Assembly (NCBI GenBank): GCA_029216955.1 | Contig: JANAVB010042278.1 | Coordinates: 17,404 to 81,403, forward strand | Length of the DNA: 64,000 nt | Direction: 5' to 3' | Source of the DNA: Iris pallida | Lineage: Eukaryota; Streptophyta; Magnoliopsida; Asparagales; Iridaceae | Part shown: piece by piece, positions 58,687-64,000 of the stretch | How the letters are laid out: every line of letters begins with the position of its first letter | Position numbering within the stretch: position 1 is the stretch's first letter | Position numbers and translations under genes: made by a program | Notes under the pieces: generated by a model | What the model saw: only the letters and a program-made list of their open reading frames with translations | Databases searched by the model: none | Told to the model about the DNA's origin: nothing

Positions 58687-61046
58687 TGTAACACCCCAGT
58701 CCCAAAATACGTAGGACTAGAACGTAATCATGCCAGTTGTATATATACGAAGTATTTGGACCCTCGTATATATACATAAGCTGTAAAATACAGTAACCAA
58801 GGTACTAAATCTCATCCACAAGATAAATATGATATAAAAGTAACTTTGAATTTGTCATGTACACAATAGTTGGGCGGAGACAAAGTCCACTACCAACCAA
58901 ATTAAATATGGAAAAATATACAAGGAAAGAATTTAGCAAGCGAGAGCAATGGCGAGTCCAAGAGCAATCACCACGAAGGAAGGAATGGCCTTAGCTAGAG
59001 CACCTGCAAGAAATCCAACCTTTCATTTAGTCAAATATTTTAATAAATTTTAGAAAAATATCATCTATTTGTTCAATAAAAAAACAGATTAATATAATGG
59101 TAATACTAGTAATGATAATAATACAAATAATAATAATAATAATAATGACAATAAAAAGTGAGCACTTCTGCTTATCTTTTTTTTTCTCGAATTTACTTGA
59201 CAGAGAGAGAAAGAGAGATGGAAGAAATGGGTTCTCACCAGCGGCTCCGGCCAGGCTCCAGCGGGGGCGGCGGAGAAGGACGGCGGAGGCAGGAGCGCCG
59301 ACAGATGGTGGAAAGGAGAGGGGCGCACACGATGCCAAGCGCGGAGGGGCGGCGGCGAAAATCGGAGGTGGAGGCGCCGCGGTGGATTCAGGCGCCCGAG
59401 CGGCGGGTTCTAGTGGCGCTGGGAGGTGGAGATCGGCGGAGGAAGGGGTTTCTGTAGGGGCGGAGCGGACGGTCGTGCGGTCGTCTGCCGGTGTGGCGTG
59501 GTGGCTGGGAACAGCAAGGGACGGTGGAGAGGAGGTGAAGTCGAAAGCGGTTGTCGGATCTGGGGTTGCCTGCGGTGGCGCTCGTCGGATCTGGGGTTGC
59601 TTGCGGTGGCACGGAAGAATCTGGCGGCGGAGAGGAGAAAGGGCATGGCGTGGGCTGTGGTTTCGGAGAGGAGCCGGGAAGCTTCCGGCACGGCTGTCGG
59701 CAACGGCGGTTGTCGGCGCGTGTTTGGGGCTGGCGGTCGGAGGAGACGGGGAACGCCAGTGCGGCACGGTCGATGCTGGGGTCGGCGCGATGAGGTATGG
59801 AGGACGGAGCTGTGTAAGGCTCGGCCTCCAGCGATCCACCGTGAGCGGGGCCTCGGCACGGGGACTGCGCAGAGCACGGTCGGCTCAGGTTTGGGTTTCT
59901 CCTTTCCTATTTTTTTCTCTGGATGATAACGTTTTTGGGGCTGCGACGTGGTGGCGGTGAGGAGTTAATGGCGGTGGTGGTGACAGGGCAGAGACGTCTG
60001 GGTGGGTATTGGTGGAGGCCGTGGATGTCGGGTCGGCCACGGTGGTGGGGTTTTTGTCGAGGATTTGACGAAGTCGAGGTGGCTGTGGTGCGGCGGTTTT
60101 GGTGGTGGTGACGATGGTGGGACTGTTGTCCTGGTCGAGAACGGGAAAGCATGGAGGGGACGACGTGGTGGTGTAGGGGAAAGTGGACAGGGGGTCGAGC
60201 AGTGGGGTGGCGGAGTATCCTGTCGGTAGCTAGACACGAGAGGGGGACAGGATTTAGAATTTGATTAGGGTATGAATTTGATTGTCAGGGGTGTGTCCGA
60301 CAAGGAAAATAATGTATATGTATAAATATGGAATAAGAACGGTGGACACAGACACGATACACATTTGTGGATGGTAGAATTTGCTGGAGGAGTACCTCTC
60401 CTTTTATAGGAGGTAGGAATTCCCAGTTGGATAGGGATTGGGATTAATTAATCCCAATTAGATAAATCACCTATTAATTTAAATTGATTTAAAAATACTT
60501 CAATTTAATTCAAATCCAATCCAAATTAATTCTATACTTTAAAATATTTTAAATACAGTCAATAAAATCTTTTGCTATTTAATTTACCATATTAAATCAA
60601 ATATTAAATTTAACAAAATCTCAAATATTATTTTCATAGTTAAAAGAATATGGAAATAATTAATTTCGAAAATCACTATAAATACTTTAAATATTACTTC
60701 ATGATCTAGCTTTTATAAATAACAAAATATTTTAATAAGCAAATTTTATATTTCGCAAAATATTAAACCAAAATTTCTAAATCACCATTTATTTGTAAAC
60801 GACGAATAAAATACCCTTTTTATACAAAATAAAATTATTTATAAAATTTATAATAATAAAAAATTTTCTAACATATGTACCTCGACACATATTCGCACTC
60901 GTCGAGAAATTACGAACGCAATCTTGCACGTTACGCAAATACGAAAATGGGAAGTCGTATGCGACGTATAGATACGAAGTACAAAAATAAATACAAACAT
61001 ATATTTTAAATAAAAAAAACCGTAGTAGAAAATTAGGGGGCTTACA
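58687..61046 (-). repeat. 5' LTR of element E, with 1.1 kb internal deletion (2360 bp)
   Basis: Same termini as 34988-38468. It jumps from GCAAGAAATC to CAACCTTTCATT near 59016, skipping what lies at about 35318-36412 in the partner. GC-rich block at 59200-60250; minus-strand TATA at 60402-60408. Confidence 0.88.
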
Positions 61047-61074
61047 AATTATTGTTCTTTTATATTTCATGGCA
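61047..61074 (+). repeat. End of the 5' LTR of Ogre-like element G
   Basis: This resumes the LTR broken at 34987 (AATTATTG...), ending at or just before ATGGCA. LTR B has AATTATTC...ATGGCAAATA in the same place. Confidence 0.65.
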
Positions 61075-61482
61075 AACATGATGGCGACTCTGCTGGGGAC
61101 AAACTTCTCCACGGCTGAGGAGTTTGTGACGCAATCGGATGCAGCCAAACTTGGCTTCACGCAACAGAAGATGATCGTCCGCTTCGACCAACAGGCGTTT
61201 GAAGAAATGCTCTCTAAGGGAAGCGCTGGCCCGGTCCAGAGGCGAACCCGCACAAAGAAAGCTCGCAGCGAGTGGAGGCCAAAATCATTTGCTCCTCCCC
61301 AAGCTCTGGACGAAATACTCTCTGCTGCCCAAGATGGCGAAGGCGACTCTCGCGCGGCCCCACTTCGAGCCATAGAGGACTCTGCTGTCCCCAAGTCCGC
61401 CAGAGGAAAGTACCACGATGATGGAAGCAGGGGCAAAGAGCGATCCTATGTGCTCCAGAAAGAAATCGAACAAGGGCACTAG
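61069..61482 (+). CDS. Ogre-like element G, ORF1, first part
   Basis: 137 codons starting MANMMATLLGTNFSTAEEF. The ATG is in the last bases of the LTR and the frame runs through the primer site, so the true start may be a later codon. The protein is Ala/Lys/Arg-rich and hydrophilic without a known domain. Tat/Ogre elements carry an extra ORF of unknown function ahead of gag, which this matches in position. It ends at a stop at 61480, while the frame beginning at 61418 continues the sequence, so a frameshift around 61420-61480 probably splits one original ORF. Confidence 0.5.
   Translation: MANMMATLLGTNFSTAEEFVTQSDAAKLGFTQQKMIVRFDQQAFEEMLSKGSAGPVQRRTRTKKARSEWRPKSFAPPQALDEILSAAQDGEGDSRAAPLRAIEDSAVPKSARGKYHDDGSRGKERSYVLQKEIEQGH
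61082..61100 (+). other. Primer binding site of element G (Ogre/Tat type)
   Basis: TGGCGACTCTGCTGGGGAC. As I recall, this site is typical of Ogre/Tat elements and is attributed to tRNA-Arg. It is about 7 bases from the LTR end. Confidence 0.7.
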
Positions 61483-62599
61483 CCGCAAAACGAAGACTCA
61501 TGCGGCCAAGATTGTCAGCCGCAGGAATGATGACCATGCGGCTGAGACTGCTAACCAAGGGCATAATACTCATGCGGCCAGGATTTTTAGCCGCATGGAG
61601 AACACTCATGCGGCCAAGACTTCCAGCCGCATGGAGAAGACCTATGCGGCTACGATGGCCAGCCACATGAAGATTATGGATTCCAGCTGCATGACGCCTA
61701 CTCCACGTGGCTCTGTCTTCGACCGCCTCTCCTATGGTCCTGATCTCTTGTGCCCCCAAGAAGATATGTCTGACTCTCTCCAACACCACTTAGACTCTTC
61801 CTACTATGTACCCTCACGCACTAGAGTAAAGAAGTCTAAGGCAGCACGAGCTTGGCAAGTTCAGTCCGCTAATCCGACCTCTGACTATCCGAGCGTCCCG
61901 CATACTGTTATACGGGACTCAGATGGAAAGTTGAACAGAACCACTCGAGTCCAGCCCCCGGCGGCGAACGGACAGAGAGGTTCGCAAAAGTCTCCCAAAA
62001 TCCAGGGTGCAAACATGGTCGATCCAGACCCATCTGACTTGCGTGAGGCCATCCTCCACAAATGCAAGGAAAAAGAAGGTGCATCGGGGTGCAAAGAGTC
62101 CTCCCACGGACGTCACTGCACCCAAGTCATCGTCAACTGCTGTTGCAACAACACGACGATACGAGCAGACCGACGGTCCGTCTTCCAAAGACTGCAACAA
62201 CCATGTTCAGAGGATGAGGCACTTCCCGTCGTCTCCTGCAACTCTGCTCAGAAAGTCCCCGCCGATGGGAGAGGGAAGAAGACGAATGTTCCCAGCCCGA
62301 AGATTTCAACCACTATGACTAAGAGACTGTCGTCTAAGCGGGTGCCCCCCACCGGAGTTTTCCAAGGTACCCGTTCTAAGACGAAATCTGCTACAGTGGG
62401 AGATTCGTCGTCCACACCACTGGGGGTTGCTGGGACTGGGGGTAGCACTCCTGCGAACCTCCACGACAATCCGATGTTCCAAGAAGACGAGCCGGGGGAA
62501 ACAACTCTCCATCAGATGCAGCAAACCCGACGTCCCCGAGGACGTCCACAACTCCCAAGACGAGGCGAACTCGAAAACTGGGGGTATTGTTCCTTCTGA
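61418..62599 (+). CDS. Ogre-like element G, ORF1, main part with THAAK/SR repeats
   Basis: 393 codons. Residues about 25-80 form a repeat on the pattern SRMExTHAAKxxS, with five to six imperfect copies (KTHAAKIVSRR, NTHAARIFSRM, NTHAAKTSSRM, KTYAATMASHM). At DNA level these are ATGCGGC words followed by inverse GCCGCAT words. The rest is basic and Ser/Pro/Thr-rich (SVFDRLSYGPDLL, HCTQVIVNCCCNN, RRPRGRPQLPRRGE); PRGRPQLPRR resembles an AT-hook-like basic patch. No catalytic motif is seen. It ends early at 62597; the acidic tail PEDVHNSQDEANSK... ESEPEEDMPTYPDD in another frame (to 62651) is probably its original end. Position between PBS and gag identifies it as the Tat-type extra ORF; function unknown. 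Confidence 0.55.
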   Translation: MMEAGAKSDPMCSRKKSNKGTSRKTKTHAAKIVSRRNDDHAAETANQGHNTHAARIFSRMENTHAAKTSSRMEKTYAATMASHMKIMDSSCMTPTPRGSVFDRLSYGPDLLCPQEDMSDSLQHHLDSSYYVPSRTRVKKSKAARAWQVQSANPTSDYPSVPHTVIRDSDGKLNRTTRVQPPAANGQRGSQKSPKIQGANMVDPDPSDLREAILHKCKEKEGASGCKESSHGRHCTQVIVNCCCNNTTIRADRRSVFQRLQQPCSEDEALPVVSCNSAQKVPADGRGKKTNVPSPKISTTMTKRLSSKRVPPTGVFQGTRSKTKSATVGDSSSTPLGVAGTGGSTPANLHDNPMFQEDEPGETTLHQMQQTRRPRGRPQLPRRGELENWGYCSF

Positions 62600-62651
62600 G
62601 TCCGAACCAGAGGAAGACATGCCCACATACCCCGATGACTTCTCGCTATAG

Positions 62652-62929
62652 GGGTATGATTCGGAGGGCACTTCCTCCACCGTTCCGTCCATCTCTCCTC
62701 ATGTAAAGACGGTGTTCATGACGGACAGCAGCCAAAGTGGTTTCAGTGATCGCCAACGCATCGACACTCTGAGGCCACACTGTATGCCTTGGTCAAGTCT
62801 GTGGACGAAATCAAAGCGGCCCTTCCAACTCTGCAAGGAGGGACGCCTAGCCAAACAAGCACGGGTCCCGGGGTCAATACGGACTCGAATTCAGCGGCAC
62901 CGAATTCGGGCAACAATCCTCCTGAAGTA
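62652..62929 (+). other. ORF1-gag junction and frameshifted gag N-terminus
   Basis: An ATG at 62718 opens MTDSSQSGFSDRQR, which resembles the start of gag. The expected continuation HSEATLYALVKSVDEIKAAL is found in a different frame (open from 62750). One base change near 62755-62770 therefore seems to have split the gag start from its body. Confidence 0.5.
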
Positions 62930-64000
62930 ATGGCCCCCACCGCTGTGGATGAGGCCCGAGAAGCGAGAAGAGAGGTCCAGGAGCTCCGAGCCATGTTTCA
63001 CGCTCGAGAAAATTCTCAAGACCTCAGAATACGACAACCATATCCTGCTGCATGGAGGGATGTCCCCTTCCCGCCAAGATATAAGTCGTTCAACATCAAC
63101 CCGTACGATGGCAAGACCTCCACAAGTCGGTACATCACTTATTTCGAGGTCACCACCGACTATCTGCCCCATGACGATGCCATCCTCACACGATTATTTA
63201 TTAGAGCATTGAAAGGAGTCGCCTTCGACTGGTATCGCAACCTGCCAGACAACTGCATCCACTCCTTCGCCGGCTTCAAGCGCATGTTCTTGGAGAGATT
63301 CTACGAAGTAGGGCAGGACATCATAATGTCCACCCTCATGGACGTCGTCCAAGGGGAGAAAGAGCTGACAAGGAACTATATTGAGCGGTTTTGCACAACC
63401 GCAATGAAGTTGCCATCTGGAAATCCGGATTCCTCCTTGATTGAAATTTGCCAAAAGAGATTGCTCCCAACAATCAGTCTCTGGATGGGCGAAAGTCAAT
63501 TCAAGGACTGGAAGACGTTTATCATCAGTGCCACAAGCGCCGAAGAACGATTGAAGAAGGCTCGCCAACTGGGATTGCACATCTCAGAGGGAGAGGACAA
63601 GGGCAGGCGTCCCAACACCAACACCAGCAATGGGGGTAGCTCCACCAACAATCGGGACAACAAGGGCAAGCAGGCTATAGTGGCCGACACAGCACAGAAA
63701 CCTGAGCCAAAACCGGCAGACAAACAATGGCCGCAAATCACTTACTCCTTCGAAGACGGTCACGTCAAGCCCATCTTGGACATGCTCATACAAGGAGACA
63801 GAATTCAGCTTCCTCCACCAAGACGAGAACCGCAGCCGGCAGAAATGGAGAACCCAAAGTACTGCCATTACCACCGCTACGTCCACCATGCTACACACGA
63901 CTGCTACCAACTAAAACGGTACATCCAAAATCTCATCGATTCGAATGCCCTGAACATCGATTTCGAGGAGGTAAATGTGGCAGCCAATATGATATCGGTA
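62930..64000 (+). CDS. Ogre/Tat-type gag (Retrotrans_gag), partial at window end
   Basis: The frame is open from 62750 to the window end; 62930 is the first ATG in it, but the natural start is probably upstream (see the junction entry). Counted from that ATG, residues 43-72 (WRDVPFPPRYKSFNINPYD...) and 92-125 (a W-Y-R-N-L-P block followed by F..FKRMFLERFY) are the Retrotrans_gag core found in Tat, Athila and related Ty3/gypsy elements. Residues 207-300 are hydrophilic. A Cys/His motif CHYHRYVHHATHDCYQLK at 312-329 matches the gag C-terminal Cys-His box of Tat-like elements. Gag forms the virus-like particle and binds genomic RNA. 357 codons are present without a stop; protease and the rest of pol should follow outside the window. 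Confidence 0.85.
   Translation, partial: MAPTAVDEAREARREVQELRAMFHARENSQDLRIRQPYPAAWRDVPFPPRYKSFNINPYDGKTSTSRYITYFEVTTDYLPHDDAILTRLFIRALKGVAFDWYRNLPDNCIHSFAGFKRMFLERFYEVGQDIIMSTLMDVVQGEKELTRNYIERFCTTAMKLPSGNPDSSLIEICQKRLLPTISLWMGESQFKDWKTFIISATSAEERLKKARQLGLHISEGEDKGRRPNTNTSNGGSSTNNRDNKGKQAIVADTAQKPEPKPADKQWPQITYSFEDGHVKPILDMLIQGDRIQLPPPRREPQPAEMENPKYCHYHRYVHHATHDCYQLKRYIQNLIDSNALNIDFEEVNVAANMISV

Larger units (their letters stand above)
34988..61046 (-). mobile_element. Element E: non-coding LTR retrotransposon (LARD-like), split by a CACTA element
   Basis: The two LTRs (34988-38468 and 58687-61046) have TGTAAC...GGGGGCTTACA ends on the plus strand. The gypsy-type 3' end (minus strand AAATTTCAAGGAAAAAATTC followed by a purine-rich stretch) adjoins the left LTR, so E reads leftward. 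The own interior is about 3.35 kb and non-coding. Flanks are AATTG (34983-34987) and AATTA (61047-61051), a 5-base duplication with one later change. It lies inside the 5' LTR of G. Confidence 0.88.

Noticed and set aside
59097..59960. 287-codon plus-strand frame as a gene
   Set aside because: Same LTR block as above in the partner LTR; opposite to the element promoter and without domains.
1..64000. tRNA, rRNA, organelle DNA or bacterial operons
   Set aside because: No cloverleaf, rRNA or plastid/mitochondrial gene sequence was recognised on either strand; the TGGTATCAGAGC sites are retroelement primer sites, not tRNA genes.

Overview
This window is repeat-dense nuclear DNA from a flowering plant, made almost entirely of transposable elements. 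The evidence is plant-type LTR retrotransposons with 2-4 kb LTRs, Ogre/Tat-type and Copia polyproteins, a CACTA DNA transposon, and captured fragments of plant genes. I could not place the species. I see no intact single-copy host gene, rRNA, tRNA or bacterial-type gene.

Layout. 1-1802: AT-rich internal piece of a non-coding gypsy-like element (family E). 1803-10625: element A, a non-coding LTR element with 3.7 kb LTRs whose left LTR is truncated. 10675-17321: 3' part of an Ogre/Tat-type element (B), with a decayed, spliced antisense gene of the plant mobile domain (PMD) family and a 3' LTR. 17322-19855: remnant of another retroelement (J) with an env-like/plant-transposon-protein pseudogene and an LTR-like segment. 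19856-21340: unassigned repeats. About 21340-33708: an old gag-only element (C) whose 5' LTR is split by a complete non-coding element D (22370-29821, TSD CCTTT). From 33709: the 5' LTR of a second Ogre-like element (G), which resumes at 61047 with its PBS, ORF1 and gag and runs off the window.

The main result is a nest. C was entered by G. The LTR of G was entered by non-coding element E (34988-61046, TSD AATTA/AATTG). The interior of E was entered by a 16.9 kb CACTA transposon (41809-58672, TSD CCA). The CACTA was entered by a nearly intact Copia element (50226-55838, TSD GATAC, LTRs that look identical). The CACTA shows no recognisable transposase but carries three spliced exons of a carotenoid cleavage dioxygenase and, on the other strand, a Walker-A fragment of a DExH RNA helicase, so it looks like a Pack-CACTA.

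The Ogre family has an unusual signature. The word ATGCGGC is repeated in its LTR U3, in an intron of the antisense PMD gene and inside its ORF1, where it is translated as a THAAK...SR repeat. Its LTRs also carry G-box/ABRE-like cores upstream of the TATA box. Boundaries, TSDs, PBS and PPT calls were read by eye; percent identities and database families were not computed.
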